DNA of 64,000 nt from Borrelia sp. RT5S (GCF_021165755.1 NZ_CP088936.1:744001-808000), one strand, 5' to 3'; positions 1 to 9,667 are shown, counted from the stretch's first letter. Notes: generated from the letters alone by a model not told the origin. Numbers and translations are program-made.

Positions 1-2
1 TT

Positions 3-602
3 GTGACGCATAACGAGTATGAGAAGTTCGATAAGGTTTCGCTGGCACGTGAAATTGAAAATATTTTTCACGGCAGATCTTCTGGCATGGATATTTTACT
101 AATCGATTTGAATGGAATTTTTTATTTAGAAAATAAGGGCGATGTTTTGCTTGCTCAAAAAATGGAGTCTTGTAATTTTTATTTCTTAATAGGAGCAGTA
201 AGAAGGGAGATTGAAACGAGTAAAATAATATCTAATTTAAATCATAGAATATCCCTTAATAACAAATTATTTGAGATTATTGAAGAATTAGGATCCATTA
301 CTAAGAGTTCTTATTCTGCTTTTTGTAAGCGAGATTTTTCTTCACTGGTAGATAATATAGATCTTGCAAATAGTTGTTTAAATTCTTTAAATTTATCCTC
401 GGGTACTCTTGATTACATAATCAAAAAAGGGAAAGAATTTAAAGCCCTTGCTGGTAAATTAAGTGGGGCTGGTCGAGGTGGAGCTTTTATTTTGGCTTTC
501 AAAGACGAACATGATGCCATGATAGCCCTGGAAAGGCTGGACGAGGACTTAAAGAAAAACAACATTAACCTGCTTTTAAAGCTCAGGGTTTTCAAGGTCT
601 AG
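3..602 (+). CDS. mvk: Mevalonate kinase, C-terminal part (5' end outside window)
   Basis: The last 199 residues of a GHMP-family kinase are visible. The glycine-rich C-terminal GHMP motif KLSGAGRGGAF lies near residues 153-163 of the visible part. The first visible codon is GTG at the window edge, but the protein begins inside the GHMP fold (IENIFHGRSSGMDIL), so the gene almost certainly starts upstream. The family phosphorylates mevalonate (or phosphomevalonate) with ATP in the cytosol, feeding isopentenyl diphosphate and undecaprenyl carrier synthesis; Borrelia uses the mevalonate route. Assignment to mevalonate kinase rather than its GHMP relatives rests partly on remembered Borrelia gene order, where it ends the mevalonate cluster next to tRNA-Val. 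Confidence 0.8.
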   Translation: MTHNEYEKFDKVSLAREIENIFHGRSSGMDILLIDLNGIFYLENKGDVLLAQKMESCNFYFLIGAVRREIETSKIISNLNHRISLNNKLFEIIEELGSITKSSYSAFCKRDFSSLVDNIDLANSCLNSLNLSSGTLDYIIKKGKEFKALAGKLSGAGRGGAFILAFKDEHDAMIALERLDEDLKKNNINLLLKLRVFKV

Positions 603-860
603 ACCTCTTCTTAAAGACAGACCAGACACAGACGTCCCTGCACTCACTGTCAGGCATAACTTACAAACAAGATCCGGTCTTGGCTGAATTCTTAGGTAAA
701 ATCCGAGACACTCATCCCAAAAAATCCTCTTTTATAACGAAACAAGGCACATAGACTCCTTGGGATTTCTACAGCATCCATCCACAGAAAGCACGGTAAC
801 ATAAGCACGAAGGCACAAGCTAAACGGATAAAGCAAAACACAAGAACCCAATCCAAAAAC

Positions 861-934
861 TGGGTCCAGAGGGAGTCGAACCCCCGACATCCTGCTTGTA
901 AGGCAGGCGCTCTGACCAACTGAGCTATGAACCC
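861..934 (-). tRNA. tRNA-Val (anticodon TAC)
   Basis: The reverse complement folds into a full cloverleaf of 74 nt. The acceptor stem is GGGTTCA with TGGACCC, the D-arm begins AGCTCAG, and the anticodon stem CCTGC/GCAGG encloses loop CTTACAA. The T-loop is TTCGACT and the discriminator is A. The anticodon TAC reads valine GUN codons. The terminal CCA is not encoded, so it depends on the CCA-adding enzyme encoded at 12029-13276. The 258 bases between this gene and the end of the mevalonate kinase gene hold nothing I can identify. Confidence 0.95.
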
Positions 935-976
935 TTTTATACTAGTAGACATTATATAGGATAAGATTTATTCCTG

Positions 977-1429
977 TCAATTTGTTTGAAATTTTTCTCC
1001 AAAGATGATTATGAATATATTTCGGTTATTCTGTGTTCTTACAATGTGACCACCCATTCTACTTGTATCTTTATTTAAAAGAGCTTCTTTGTGGTGTGGG
1101 CTTTCAAGCCAAGCGTCCATTATATCTTTAACACCCATACCCGTTGCTAGGATTTCTTTTATTCTACAAAAATATTTGTCGTATTTTTTAACTCTTTGCA
1201 TTGGAGTTGTACCAAAAAGAGTGTGAGTTAGTACATTATGTTTACTAAGGGAGGTTGCATATTCTTTTGCAACCATTTCAAGAGTATTGTCTATTTTTAA
1301 TTTTTTCAGATTAAGACCATCTCTTAATTGATAAATTGAGGAGTATAAAAATTTTAGGGTTTGATCTGCGCTTAAGGGTATAAATTGAGCTGTAAGAATT
1401 AAAATGATAGAAATAATTTTCCTTTGCAT
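977..1429 (-). CDS. Secreted CAP/SCP-domain protein
   Basis: A protein of 150 residues with an N-terminal signal peptide (hydrophobic residues 4-20, likely cleavage after LSA). The mature part resembles the bacterial CAP (SCP/YkwD-like) fold: a helix with LEMVAKEYATSLSKHNVLTHT and a later AWLESPHHKEALLNKD, where CAP proteins typically carry WxxSxxHxxxLL. The histidines and glutamates are in the expected order for the CAP cavity. Molecular function of bacterial CAP proteins is mostly unknown; the product is expected in the periplasm or outside the cell. It is transcribed divergently from the Dps gene, with 69 bases between them for both promoters. The match to the CAP family is good; the role is unknown. 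Confidence 0.75.
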   Translation of the reverse strand: MQRKIISIILILTAQFIPLSADQTLKFLYSSIYQLRDGLNLKKLKIDNTLEMVAKEYATSLSKHNVLTHTLFGTTPMQRVKKYDKYFCRIKEILATGMGVKDIMDAWLESPHHKEALLNKDTSRMGGHIVRTQNNRNIFIIIFGEKFQTN

Positions 1430-1498
1430 AATTATCCTACCTATAATAAAATGATACTATCATACCATATATCTAATTGATCTTAATAGGGGGACAGT

Positions 1499-2077
1499 AT
1501 GTTAAATCATTTAGATTATTTAAAAAAAGACCACTCAGATAAGATAAATCTAAAGCTTCAAGAGTTGTTGTCAGGATTTCATGTTTTCTATTCTAATTTA
1601 AGAGGCATTCATTGGAATATAAAGAGTGTTAATTTTTTTGTGATTCATAAAAGAACACAAAAACTTTATGAATATATTTCAGAGGTTATTGATGTTTTAG
1701 CTGAGAGATCTAGAGCGTTGGGTTATGAATCTGAGTTTAGATATTCTGAATTTTCGAAAAATTCTTTTGTTAAAGAGCTTAGTATGGAGTCAACTTCAAG
1801 TTTTTCTCTCTCAGTAAGTGGGATTGTTCGTGACCTTGGTATCATTCTTAAAAATATCTTTGAGACAAGAGGTATTGTAGAAGATGCATCTGATTATGGA
1901 ACGGCTAATGTTTTAGATGATATTATGGTCTCGCTTGAGAAATATTTATGGATGTATAGATCTTTGATGGGTCATTGCGAATGTTCATGCTGTAAAGAGA
2001 AATGCTGTAAAGAGAAGTGTTGTGAAGGTAAAACCTGTGAAGAGAAGTGCTGTGAAGGTAAAGCCTGTGAAGAGTAG
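1499..2077 (+). CDS. napA: Dps/NapA-like metal-binding protein with Cys-rich tail
   Basis: 192 residues. Residues 1-160 form a Dps-type ferritin-like four-helix domain with the ferroxidase-type segment [24 protein letters not shown] and a later [11 protein letters not shown]. Dps proteins make dodecameric shells that oxidise or store iron and protect DNA. The last 33 residues carry twelve cysteines in repeating [10 protein letters not shown] and CEEK units, resembling a metallothionein. The Borrelia homologue, known as NapA or BicA, is described as binding iron and copper, the tail being linked to copper (from memory). The start is ATG after a strong GGGGGA Shine-Dalgarno. The tail's DNA is built from short near-identical units and could change length by slippage. 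Confidence 0.92.
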   Translation: MLNHLDYLKKDHSDKINLKLQELLSGFHVFYSNLRGIHWNIKSVNFFVIHKRTQKLYEYISEVIDVLAERSRALGYESEFRYSEFSKNSFVKELSMESTSSFSLSVSGIVRDLGIILKNIFETRGIVEDASDYGTANVLDDIMVSLEKYLWMYRSLMGHCECSCCKEKCCKEKCCEGKTCEEKCCEGKACEE

Positions 2078-2229
2078 TATTAACCTTGCGATAGGCGTTA
2101 ATCTTGTGGTATGATGCGGAGGTAAGTTTAAAAAAATTATTTTATGTGTGTTGATTAATAATACGATTGTATTTGATTTATATAAAGCTATAGTAAGTCT
2201 ATAGCTTTAATCTTGTGTTTGAGGACGTT

Positions 2230-4239
2230 ATGGAAATTAGGAATATTGGGATTATGGCACATATTGATGCTGGGAAAACTACTACCACGGAAAGGATAAT
2301 ATATTACACTGGAAAAACTCATAAAATAGGAAATGTTGATTCTGGAAATACCATTACTGACTGGATGGCACAAGAGCAAGATAGGGGTATTACGATTAGC
2401 TCTGCTGCTATTACTTGTTATTGGCGGGAGCATCAGATAAATATTATTGATACTCCTGGGCATGTTGATTTTACGGCTGAGGTAGAGAGATCTCTTCGTG
2501 TTCTTGATGGAGGGATTGTTATCTTTAGTGCTGTTGATGGGGTGCAGGCACAAACGGAAACAGTGTGGAAGCAAGCGTCAAAATATGGCATTCCAAGACT
2601 TGCTTATATTAATAAAATGGATAGAGTAGGTGCTGATTTTTTAAAAGTCGTTGAGGATATAAAAAATAAGTTTAATATTGTCCCGATAGTTTTGCAGATT
2701 CCAGTTGGGAGTGAAAATAATTTTGAAGGAATAGTAGATATCATTCGAAATAGGGAATTGCGTTTTGAGTTTGAAGAAGGCAAGCCTTTTGTAGTCGAGA
2801 GCAAGGTACGCGAAGAGCTTACAGAAGATGTTAGAATTTTTAAAGAAAGGTTAATAGATTCTCTTGGTAATTTTAGTGAGAGGATTACTGAACTTTTTCT
2901 TGAAAATTGTGAGATTGACGAATCTGTTATAGTAGAAGAGATTAGAAGGAATACTATTAGTGGTGCCGTTATTCCTGTTTTCATGGGAACTAGTCTTAGA
3001 AATATTGGAATAGAGCCTTTAATGGATGCTGTTGTGGACTATCTTCCAAGTCCTTTTGAGAAAAGTTTTAATGCATATTCTATAAAGGAAGAGAAAGATA
3101 TACTAATTGATCCTAGCCATGAGGAAAGGTTATCGGCACTTGTCTTTAAAGTTCAGTATTTTAGTGCAATTGCTTCACATCTTTATTTTATTAGGGTGTA
3201 TTCAGGAGAAATTAATTCTTCGAAAAATGTTATTAACGTTGTTAAGAATAAGGTTGAAAGGTTTACAAGAATTTTTAGGGTTTTTTCAAATAAAAACGAG
3301 CAGATTAATGAGGTTAGGGCAGGAGATATTGGAGCAGTTATTGGACTTAAACATTCTGTAACGGGAGATACCCTTGTAGAGAAAGGGAATGAAATTTTGC
3401 TTGAGCCTCTAATATTTCCAGAGCCAGTTGTATTGATATCTATTGAACCAGAAAGGACATCTGATGATTCTAGGCTTAAAGAAGTTCTTGAAATAATAGC
3501 TAGGGAGGATCCCACTTTTAGCTACAGTGAGAGTAAGGAAACAGGGCAATTACTTATTTCTGGCATGGGTGAGCTACATCTCGATATCATTATTACAAGA
3601 ATTAGGGATGAATTTAAACTCAATGTTTATACGGGAAAACCCCAGGTAAGTTATAGGGAAAGTTTGAGTTTAAGCGTTGATGATGTGTTTGAATTTAGTA
3701 ATATTTTTGCAGGTAAGGAGCTGAATTTAAAAATTGGCATGATTATTGCTCCTCTAGATAGGGGCGTGGGCAATAAGATTGATTTTGAATGTGATGTTGA
3801 GCCTTTGCCTAGAGCTGCAATAATTAAAGGGATTACATCCTCCTTCTTAAGTGGCGTTATTGGGTATCCCATTATAGATACGGGGGTTAAGATTACTTCA
3901 TTAACTTATGATAAAGGTAAGATTAGTGAATTTGCTATTGAATCAATATCAGGGCTTGCATTTCATGAACTTTTTAAAAAAGCTAGTCCTGTTAAGCTAG
4001 AGCCGATAATGACTCTGGAAATTAGAATTCCCGTTGAATATACAGGAGAGGTGGTTTCTACGTTAAATTATGTTGGTGGGATTATTCAGTCCATTAATAG
4101 TGTTGAGGATTGTGAGGTAATAAAGGCCGAGGCAGCTTTTGAAAAACTTTTTGGGTATACTTCTACTCTCAGAAGCTCTACTAAGGGAAGGGGAACCTTT
4201 ACTATGGAATTTTCTTACTTTAGGGAGAAGTGGGATTGA
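2230..4239 (+). CDS. fusA2: Elongation factor G, second paralogue
   Basis: 669 residues from ATG 2230, chosen because GAGG sits five bases upstream; an in-frame GTG at 2215 would add five residues and lacks a good ribosome site. GTPase motifs are clear: G1 AHIDAGKT at residues 10-17, switch [10 protein letters not shown] from 74, and NKMD from 128. Domains II, III, IV and V follow, with length close to the EF-G family. EF-G drives ribosomal translocation; spirochetes carry two copies, one often specialised for ribosome recycling. This copy stands apart from the rps operon, which fits the second (EF-G2) type. Which activity it has cannot be read from sequence alone. Confidence 0.9.
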   Translation: MEIRNIGIMAHIDAGKTTTTERIIYYTGKTHKIGNVDSGNTITDWMAQEQDRGITISSAAITCYWREHQINIIDTPGHVDFTAEVERSLRVLDGGIVIFSAVDGVQAQTETVWKQASKYGIPRLAYINKMDRVGADFLKVVEDIKNKFNIVPIVLQIPVGSENNFEGIVDIIRNRELRFEFEEGKPFVVESKVREELTEDVRIFKERLIDSLGNFSERITELFLENCEIDESVIVEEIRRNTISGAVIPVFMGTSLRNIGIEPLMDAVVDYLPSPFEKSFNAYSIKEEKDILIDPSHEERLSALVFKVQYFSAIASHLYFIRVYSGEINSSKNVINVVKNKVERFTRIFRVFSNKNEQINEVRAGDIGAVIGLKHSVTGDTLVEKGNEILLEPLIFPEPVVLISIEPERTSDDSRLKEVLEIIAREDPTFSYSESKETGQLLISGMGELHLDIIITRIRDEFKLNVYTGKPQVSYRESLSLSVDDVFEFSNIFAGKELNLKIGMIIAPLDRGVGNKIDFECDVEPLPRAAIIKGITSSFLSGVIGYPIIDTGVKITSLTYDKGKISEFAIESISGLAFHELFKKASPVKLEPIMTLEIRIPVEYTGEVVSTLNYVGGIIQSINSVEDCEVIKAEAAFEKLFGYTSTLRSSTKGRGTFTMEFSYFREKWD

Positions 4240-4318
4240 TTATTGTTGAAAATGTTGTATCTATTAGTGTAAACATTTTATTTTTTATTAAAAATAATCA
4301 ATTAAGGAGCGTTTTAGT

Positions 4319-4627
4319 ATGTCAAGTAAATCATATTTTGATGGGGGCGTTTACGAGTCAATTTGTGTATATGTGGGTGCAGCCGTTATGACTTGTTTTA
4401 CCTTTGGATTTTGTTTTCCTTGGGCTTATTGCATGGTGTGCAAGTTTCATGTTGATCATACTGTTGTTGAAGGTCGTCGTTTAAAGTTTGAAGGAGATGG
4501 TGCGAATCTTTTGGGGCATTGGATTACTTGGTGGGTTTTTTGCGTTATTACTCTTGGAATTTATGCTTTGTGGATAGGGGTTAAGGTTGAAAAATGGAAA
4601 GTTGAGCATACACGTTTTGCAGATTAA
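4319..4627 (+). CDS. Small DUF898-like membrane protein
   Basis: 102 residues, preceded by AAGGAG nine bases before the ATG. Two hydrophobic helices are visible, about residues 12-38 and 65-88. The segments SYFDGG near the N-terminus, VDHTVVEGRRLKFEGDGANL in the middle, and GHWITWWVF...ITLGIYALWIGVKVEKWKVEHT match a widespread small-membrane-protein family related to DUF898/YjgN that I recognise from Gram-positive bacteria. No biochemical role is established for this family. The gene stands alone between fusA2 and the ROK regulator gene, with about 80 bases upstream and 336 bases downstream. Confidence 0.7.
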   Translation: MSSKSYFDGGVYESICVYVGAAVMTCFTFGFCFPWAYCMVCKFHVDHTVVEGRRLKFEGDGANLLGHWITWWVFCVITLGIYALWIGVKVEKWKVEHTRFAD

Positions 4628-4963
4628 TTTTGAATGGCAAAAATGTAGGTTTAATTTTCCGGTTTTAGTTTTAGGTTTTATTGTTTAAGGTGTGTTCTGC
4701 GTGCCGAAATCGATGTGCGAGGTGCATGCTTGTTCTGTGTATCTGCTCTCTATTTCTTGGAGCGCTAAGACTTTGTGTTTGAGTTTGTTGGCTTTGGCGT
4801 TAATGTGTTTTGCCGTCGTGTTAATGGTTGATTAGAATATAATTTTGTTCTTTAAAAAAGAGATTTTTTGTCTTTTAGGTTCTACTAGAATATTGGGGTG
4901 GTTTTTTGATATCATGTCTTATTATTAATATTTTTTTATTTTAAAAATAAGGGAGGTTATGTT
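4628..4963. other. Intergenic region, 336 bases, no gene seen
   Basis: The stretch between the DUF898-like gene and the ROK regulator has no plausible coding frame. It begins with TG-rich sequence and ends in an AT-rich block (T-runs around 4906 and 4930) before the GGGAGG ribosome site at 4951-4956, so the promoter of the regulator gene is probably in its last 120 bases. I see no tRNA-like fold and no convincing hairpin terminator. Confidence 0.5.
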
Positions 4964-6172
4964 ATGCAAGGTGAGAACATGGTTTCAATCAGAGGTGGGA
5001 ATAGGAAAAAAATACTCCTTAGCTTGAAGAATATGCAATATTCAAGAACAGATTTAGCCCGTAGATTATCATTAACTAATGCTGCTGTTACAATTCTTAC
5101 TAATCAGATGATTAAGGAAAATATTTTAGTTGAAGTTGGGTCAAAGGAAACGGATATTAAGAAACATGGTCGGAAAGAGATACTTCTTGATATCAATAAA
5201 GATTTTGCATATTCAATGGGAGTAATTATCTCGAGTAATTATTTTCAAATAGGAATTGCGAATCTTAAATGTGAGGTTTTAATAAGTGAGATTTATTCTT
5301 TTGAACCTCCAGTTAGTGCTTATGAAATTTTGGAAAAAATTAAGGATCACATGATCGAGATTATATGGAAGCATAATTTTTCAAGGGATAAGTTTATAGG
5401 ATTAGGATTTAGTATTACTGGAATAATTAAGGATAAGGAATCTGGGATTGTTAATGATAGCCATGGAGCATGGGTTGAGAGAGATGTTCCTGTTAAGGCT
5501 ATACTGGAGGAATATTTTTCACTTACTGTATATCTTGAGAGCTATGTTAAAAATCTTTCTCTTGCTGAATTTATGGGTAAGAATGTGGATAATATCATGT
5601 TTTTTGATTACACAGATACTGCCGAGCTTTCCATTTGGTCTGAGGGTAATGTTTATTCTGGATTTAACAATAAATCTGGCATGGTTAGTCACATGGTTAT
5701 TGATTATGGAGGTGAGAAAAATTGTCCTACTTGTGGAAATAAGGGGTGTGTTAATATGCTAATATCCAATTTTGCTCTCCAGCGTTTAATATCGAAGGAG
5801 TTTATGAATGGGGAGATTCCTGAGCTTTATGACAAGTATGAAGGTAGACTTAAGAAGGTTACCATATATGATATTTTTTCTCTTCATGAAAAATATGGAT
5901 TTGTGAGAAAAATAATGGAGGATACAATAAAGTGCTTAGCAATAGTTATAATTAATATACAAAGAATTCTTGACTTTAATTATTTGGTGCTTTATGGGCA
6001 AAGTTTTAAGCTTAAGAGTTTTTTTGATTTATTAAAAGAGGAGATAAAGAAGTTAAATAAAGAGAGTATTGTGCTAAAGCTTAGTTCTCTTGACACGGAA
6101 GTGTCCGTTATAGGACCCGCATCTAGTGTTATTTTTAATAAGTTTTATTTAACGGGAGGAGATATTGATTAA
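4964..6172 (+). CDS. xylR: ROK-family transcriptional regulator (NagC/XylR-like)
   Basis: 402 residues. Residues 8-70 form a winged helix-turn-helix (RKKILLSLKNMQYSRTDLA followed by LTNAAVTILTNQMIKENIL). The remainder is the ROK sugar-kinase-like fold, with the zinc motif CPTCGNKGC near residue 257. Kinase signatures are missing: the phosphate-binding DxGGT loop reads SMGVIISSNYF, and the usual GExGH before the zinc site is absent. It therefore looks like a sugar-responsive regulator without kinase activity, as in NagC/XylR/Mlc. The ATG at 4964 follows GGGAGG by seven bases; ATG 4979 is an alternative. No sugar operon is adjacent, so the effector and targets are unknown. The gene name follows the Borrelia annotation and does not imply xylose. 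Confidence 0.8.
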   Translation: MQGENMVSIRGGNRKKILLSLKNMQYSRTDLARRLSLTNAAVTILTNQMIKENILVEVGSKETDIKKHGRKEILLDINKDFAYSMGVIISSNYFQIGIANLKCEVLISEIYSFEPPVSAYEILEKIKDHMIEIIWKHNFSRDKFIGLGFSITGIIKDKESGIVNDSHGAWVERDVPVKAILEEYFSLTVYLESYVKNLSLAEFMGKNVDNIMFFDYTDTAELSIWSEGNVYSGFNNKSGMVSHMVIDYGGEKNCPTCGNKGCVNMLISNFALQRLISKEFMNGEIPELYDKYEGRLKKVTIYDIFSLHEKYGFVRKIMEDTIKCLAIVIINIQRILDFNYLVLYGQSFKLKSFFDLLKEEIKKLNKESIVLKLSSLDTEVSVIGPASSVIFNKFYLTGGDID

Positions 6173-6230
6173 TGTTTTCTTTTTTTGTATTGTATACTCT
6201 GTAATATTTTACGAGTGAGGATAGTTTTTG

Positions 6231-7580
6231 GTGTTTGGTGAGCTAGAGGCGGGTTTTAGGAATTTTGTAGCGTGTATCTCTGGAAAGTCTGTAATAAGTG
6301 AGAAGAATATTGAAGAGGCAGTGTGCATCATTAAGGATGCTTTAGTCGATGCTGATGTTAATTTGAGAGTTGTGAGGCGTTTTGTTAATGCTGTTGTGGA
6401 GGAGGCTAGGGGGGTTAAGGTTTTAAGGGGGGTCGATCCTGGATCTTATTTTATTAAGATTGTCAACGACAAGCTCGTAAGTTTTTTAGGTGATAGGCAC
6501 GCTGGGCTTGTTTTAAACCCTGTTAACAAGCAGTCTTATATTTTGATGGTTGGGCTTCAGGGGTCTGGAAAGACTACGACTTGTGTAAAACTTGCTATGC
6601 GCCTTAAAAGAGAGGGTAGGAAGGTCCTTCTTGTTGCTGGGGATACTTTTAGGGCTGCCGCAATTAGTCAGTTAAGGATCTTGGGTAATCAAATTGGTGT
6701 TTCTGTTTTTGCACTTGAGGGTGAAGCAGACCCTGTTGGGGTTGTTAGAGAAGCTGTTAAGTATGCTAAAGCGGAACTTTTCGACACTGTTGTAGTAGAT
6801 ACTAGAGGGCGTCTTGAGGTTGAGGAGTTATTGTTAAGAGAGATAAAAGAAATTAAAGAGATTCTACTTCCTGTGGAAACGATGTTGGTGGCAGATGCTA
6901 TGACGGGTCAGGTTGCTGCAAATATTGCCAAGGAATTTAATGATAGGGTTGGGATTACGGGTGTAATTTTTACGAAGTTTGACTCTGATGCTAGGGGTGG
7001 GGCAGTTATGTCGATTAAAACTATCTGTGGGATCCCTATTAAATTTGTGGGTGTTGGAGAAAAGCCGGAAGATATTGATATTTTTTATCCAGATAGAGTT
7101 GCTTCGCGAATTCTTGGCATGGGAGATGTTGTTAGTCTTGTTGAGAAAGCTCAAACTGTTATAGACAAGGAAGAAGCTTTAAAACTTGAAGAAAAGATTA
7201 GAAAGGATGGGTTTAATTTTGAAGACTATTTAAATCAATTTAAATACATGCGAGATATGGGTGGTATTTCCAGTTTGATGGGAATGCTTCCGAGCGTTTC
7301 TTCCGAAATGTTGAGCTCTAGGGTTAATGAAAGGGAGCTTAAAAGAGATGAGGCGATTATTTATTCTATGACCAGGAAAGAGAGGTTGAATCCTGTTTTT
7401 TTAAATAATCCTTCGAGAAAGAGGAGAATCGCCTTGGGGAGCGGAACAACAATTTTTGAGGTAAACAAGCTTATTAAAAAATTTAGTCAGACAATGTTGG
7501 CGATGAAAAAAATGAAAAATAAAAGCTTTCAAAATAAGATAGCATCTCTTTTGGGAGGAAAAGGAGGAATGATAAATTGA
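6231..7580 (+). CDS. ffh: Signal recognition particle GTPase Ffh (SRP54)
   Basis: About 449 residues. The N domain is followed by the G domain with [10 protein letters not shown] (about residues 106-115), [15 protein letters not shown] and the SRP-specific [15 protein letters not shown] methionine-rich M domain ends the protein ([15 protein letters not shown] and a C-terminal [10 protein letters not shown]). Ffh binds 4.5S RNA and signal sequences on ribosomes and docks to FtsY at the inner membrane. GTG 6231 is preferred because GAGGA at 6217-6221 is nine bases away; TTG at 6228 directly before it is the alternative. It opens a tightly packed block, with its stop overlapping the rpsP start. 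Confidence 0.95.
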   Translation: MFGELEAGFRNFVACISGKSVISEKNIEEAVCIIKDALVDADVNLRVVRRFVNAVVEEARGVKVLRGVDPGSYFIKIVNDKLVSFLGDRHAGLVLNPVNKQSYILMVGLQGSGKTTTCVKLAMRLKREGRKVLLVAGDTFRAAAISQLRILGNQIGVSVFALEGEADPVGVVREAVKYAKAELFDTVVVDTRGRLEVEELLLREIKEIKEILLPVETMLVADAMTGQVAANIAKEFNDRVGITGVIFTKFDSDARGGAVMSIKTICGIPIKFVGVGEKPEDIDIFYPDRVASRILGMGDVVSLVEKAQTVIDKEEALKLEEKIRKDGFNFEDYLNQFKYMRDMGGISSLMGMLPSVSSEMLSSRVNERELKRDEAIIYSMTRKERLNPVFLNNPSRKRRIALGSGTTIFEVNKLIKKFSQTMLAMKKMKNKSFQNKIASLLGGKGGMIN

Positions 7581-7828
7581 GTGTTAGGATAAGATTGAAA
7601 AGGATGGGAGCAAAAAAAAGGCCTTATTATCGAATTGTGGTGATGGATTCTGCGTCGCCCAGGGATGGACGATCTATTGAAGAGCTTGGGTACTATCATC
7701 CTGTTGAGAAGCAAGACCAGGTTAAAATAAACGAGGATAGATTTGAAGATTGGGTAAGTAAGGGGGCTATTCCAAGTGATACAGTGAAGAGGCTTTTGAA
7801 TAAAAATAGATTTAAGGCGGAGAGTTAG
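7577..7828 (+). CDS. rpsP: Ribosomal protein bS16
   Basis: 83 residues with the standard S16 start [19 protein letters not shown] and [11 protein letters not shown], then the conserved LGYYHP. It is a small-subunit assembly protein. Translation starts at TTG 7577, inside the TTGA that also ends ffh, with a strong GGAGGAA 7563-7569 upstream; this four-base overlap suggests translational coupling to ffh. The gene order rpsP-khpA-rimM-trmD-rplS downstream is the classical bacterial arrangement. Confidence 0.97.
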   Translation: MSVRIRLKRMGAKKRPYYRIVVMDSASPRDGRSIEELGYYHPVEKQDQVKINEDRFEDWVSKGAIPSDTVKRLLNKNRFKAES

Positions 7829-7837
7829 GAGGGCTTA

Positions 7838-8086
7838 ATGAAAGAGTACGGTAATGAAATAGAACTTATCGAATTTGTGGTGAAATCTCTTGTGGATAAA
7901 CGGGATGAGGTTAAGTTGAATGTGGTTGAGGGGGAGAAGTCAACTATTTTGGAGTTGAGAGTTTCTACAAGTGATGTTGGAAAAATAATAGGAAGGAGGG
8001 GCCGCATTGCAAGAGCTATTAGGACATTGCTTAGTGCTTGCGCTGCAAAGACGAATAGGAGAGTTCAGTTAGAAATTTTGGACTAA
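7838..8086 (+). CDS. khpA: KH-domain RNA-binding protein KhpA
   Basis: 82 residues forming a single type II KH domain with the RNA-binding GxxG loop in VGKIIGRRGRIARAIR. KhpA-type proteins bind RNA, often with KhpB/Jag, and influence cell elongation and division in Gram-positive bacteria; the role in spirochetes is not established. It lies between rpsP and rimM, its usual place, ten bases after rpsP, with GGAGGG just upstream of its ATG. Confidence 0.9.
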   Translation: MKEYGNEIELIEFVVKSLVDKRDEVKLNVVEGEKSTILELRVSTSDVGKIIGRRGRIARAIRTLLSACAAKTNRRVQLEILD

Positions 8087-8089
8087 TTT

Positions 8090-8590
8090 ATGTTTGTAAA
8101 AGGCGTAGTGATGTCGTCTTATGGGGTTAATGGGTATGCTAAGGTTAGGAGCGTGTCCAATAATTTTGAGGGATTTTTAGGATTAAAGGGAAATAAGCTG
8201 GTTTTGAGGAAGGAATTTTGTTCTTCAGTAGAGGTTAAGGTTGAAGACGTATCCTTGGTTAATGGTGTGTTGTTATTAAAGTTTGAGGAATTTAATTCTC
8301 CTGAGAGTATTAGGGATTTGGTTGGTTTTGAATTGTGGGTAAGTGGTGAGCTTGCGACTCAGTTGGAAGAGGGTGAGTATTATTTTAGAGATTTGATTGG
8401 TTATTCCATTGTTGACAATGGGGAGAGGTTGGGAGTTGTTGTTTCTTTTTTAGAGTGCGGGAATTGTGTTCTTCTTGAAGTTAAAGTTGGGGATAGATTA
8501 TTTTTTATCCCCTTTTTAGAGGTTTATCTTGGTGAAATTGATACGGAGTTGCGGACTATTGAGCTTAAAATGTTAGAGCTTTTAAGATGA
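8090..8590 (+). CDS. rimM: 16S rRNA processing protein RimM
   Basis: 166 residues. The N-terminal RimM barrel (FVKGVVMSSYGVNGYAKVRS) is followed by a PRC-barrel half containing EGEYYFRDLIGYSIVD and FFIPFLEVYLGEID. RimM binds ribosomal protein S19 and helps mature the 30S head domain. It starts three bases after khpA and overlaps trmD by four bases (ATGA), typical of an operon read by coupled ribosomes. The sequence is divergent, as usual for RimM, but position and motif agree. Confidence 0.9.
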   Translation: MFVKGVVMSSYGVNGYAKVRSVSNNFEGFLGLKGNKLVLRKEFCSSVEVKVEDVSLVNGVLLLKFEEFNSPESIRDLVGFELWVSGELATQLEEGEYYFRDLIGYSIVDNGERLGVVVSFLECGNCVLLEVKVGDRLFFIPFLEVYLGEIDTELRTIELKMLELLR

Positions 8591-9306
8591 GGATTACTAT
8601 CCTTTCTTTGTTTCCATCTATAATTGCTCCATTTTTTGAGAATTCAATAATGAAAAAGGTTGTGGATAGGGGTATTGTAAGCTACGAGCTTGTTTCTATT
8701 CGTGATTTTTCTAACGATAAACATAGAAGATGTGATGATGTCTCTTATGGCGGTGGGGCGGGGATGATTTTAAAGGCTCAGCCTGTATCAGATGCGCTTG
8801 ATTATGTGAATTCAAAAGAAAAAACTACAATATTCTTGACTCCTTCTGGAGTAAGGTATGACCAGAAATTAGCTTATGACTTGTCAAGAGAAAGGGAACT
8901 TGTTATAATCTGTGGAAGGTACGAGGGTCTTGATCAGCGTGTGGTTGATTTGTATGTTGATCTTGAGATTTCAGTTGGAGATTATGTGCTTTCTTCAGGC
9001 GAAGTCGCTGCTCTTGTTTTAATAGATAGTATATATAGATTATTGGATGGCGTGATAAAACCAGAGTCCTTACTTGAGGAATCTTTTAGCGGTAGGTGTG
9101 GTTTGCTTGAGTATCCTCATTACACTAGGCCTTGTGAATTTAGGGGGCTTAGGGTGCCTGATGTGCTCCTTTCGGGACATCATGGGGAAGTGAGGAAGTG
9201 GAGGTTTGAAAAAGCTGTTGAGAGAACGAGGAAGAATCGGTATGATTTGTACCTTAAGTATTTAGAAATTAAGGGAGAAGATGATGGGCTTAATAGAGCA
9301 GATTGA
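8587..9306 (+). CDS. trmD: tRNA (guanine-N1)-methyltransferase TrmD
   Basis: 239 residues. TrmD transfers methyl from S-adenosylmethionine to G37 of tRNAs with G36, preventing +1 frameshifts. The trefoil-knot SPOUT motifs are visible: ILSLFP at the N-terminus, DVSYGGGAGMILKAQP, FLTPSGVRYDQ, IICGRYEGLDQRV and the knot segment EISVGDYVLSSGEVAAL. The C-terminal helical domain contains LEYPHYTRP and VPDVLLSGHHGEVRKWR. It overlaps rimM by four bases and its last 23 bases overlap rplS. Confidence 0.97.
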   Translation: MRITILSLFPSIIAPFFENSIMKKVVDRGIVSYELVSIRDFSNDKHRRCDDVSYGGGAGMILKAQPVSDALDYVNSKEKTTIFLTPSGVRYDQKLAYDLSRERELVIICGRYEGLDQRVVDLYVDLEISVGDYVLSSGEVAALVLIDSIYRLLDGVIKPESLLEESFSGRCGLLEYPHYTRPCEFRGLRVPDVLLSGHHGEVRKWRFEKAVERTRKNRYDLYLKYLEIKGEDDGLNRAD

Positions 9307-9667
9307 AGCTAGGGGAAAGAGAACAGAAGTTTTTGACTTTAGGGTAGGGGATACTGTGCGTGTTAGTTATAGGGTTATTGAAGGAAGCAGTGAGAGAGCA
9401 CAAAATTTTGAGGGGCTTGTAATTTCTATTCAAAATAAAGGCATTGGGCAAACTTTTTTAGTTAGAAAGATTTCTGCGGGAATTGGGGTTGAGAAGGTGT
9501 TTCCAATGCATTCTCCTGTTTTGGATAAGGTTCAAGTTTTAAAGCGGGGAGAGGTAAGGAGAGCTAAGCTTTATTATATGAGGGGTAGAATTGGTAAGGC
9601 TGCTATGAAGGTTAAGGAACGTATTCGTGTTAAGAGTACGAATAATACGAGCACCTTTCAAAATTAG
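9284..9667 (+). CDS. rplS: Ribosomal protein bL19
   Basis: A bL19 protein of about 127 residues, recognised by FRVGDTVRVSYRV, RAQNFEGLVIS, GIGVEKVFPMHSP and the basic RRAKLYYMRGRIGKAA. bL19 sits at the 30S-50S interface. Two adjacent ATG codons exist at 9281 and 9284; the GGGAG at 9273-9277 gives better spacing (six bases) to 9284. The start lies inside the end of trmD, so it is probably coupled. The tail after KVKERIRVKSTNN is slightly longer than the E. coli protein. Confidence 0.96.
   Translation: MGLIEQIEARGKRTEVFDFRVGDTVRVSYRVIEGSSERAQNFEGLVISIQNKGIGQTFLVRKISAGIGVEKVFPMHSPVLDKVQVLKRGEVRRAKLYYMRGRIGKAAMKVKERIRVKSTNNTSTFQN

Noticed and set aside
692-952. Open frame on the minus strand (86 residues)
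   Set aside because: It runs through the tRNA-Val gene and has no ribosome site; the tRNA explains the sequence.
2188-2574. Open frame antisense to the EF-G gene
   Set aside because: Shadow of a strongly conserved GTPase domain on the other strand.
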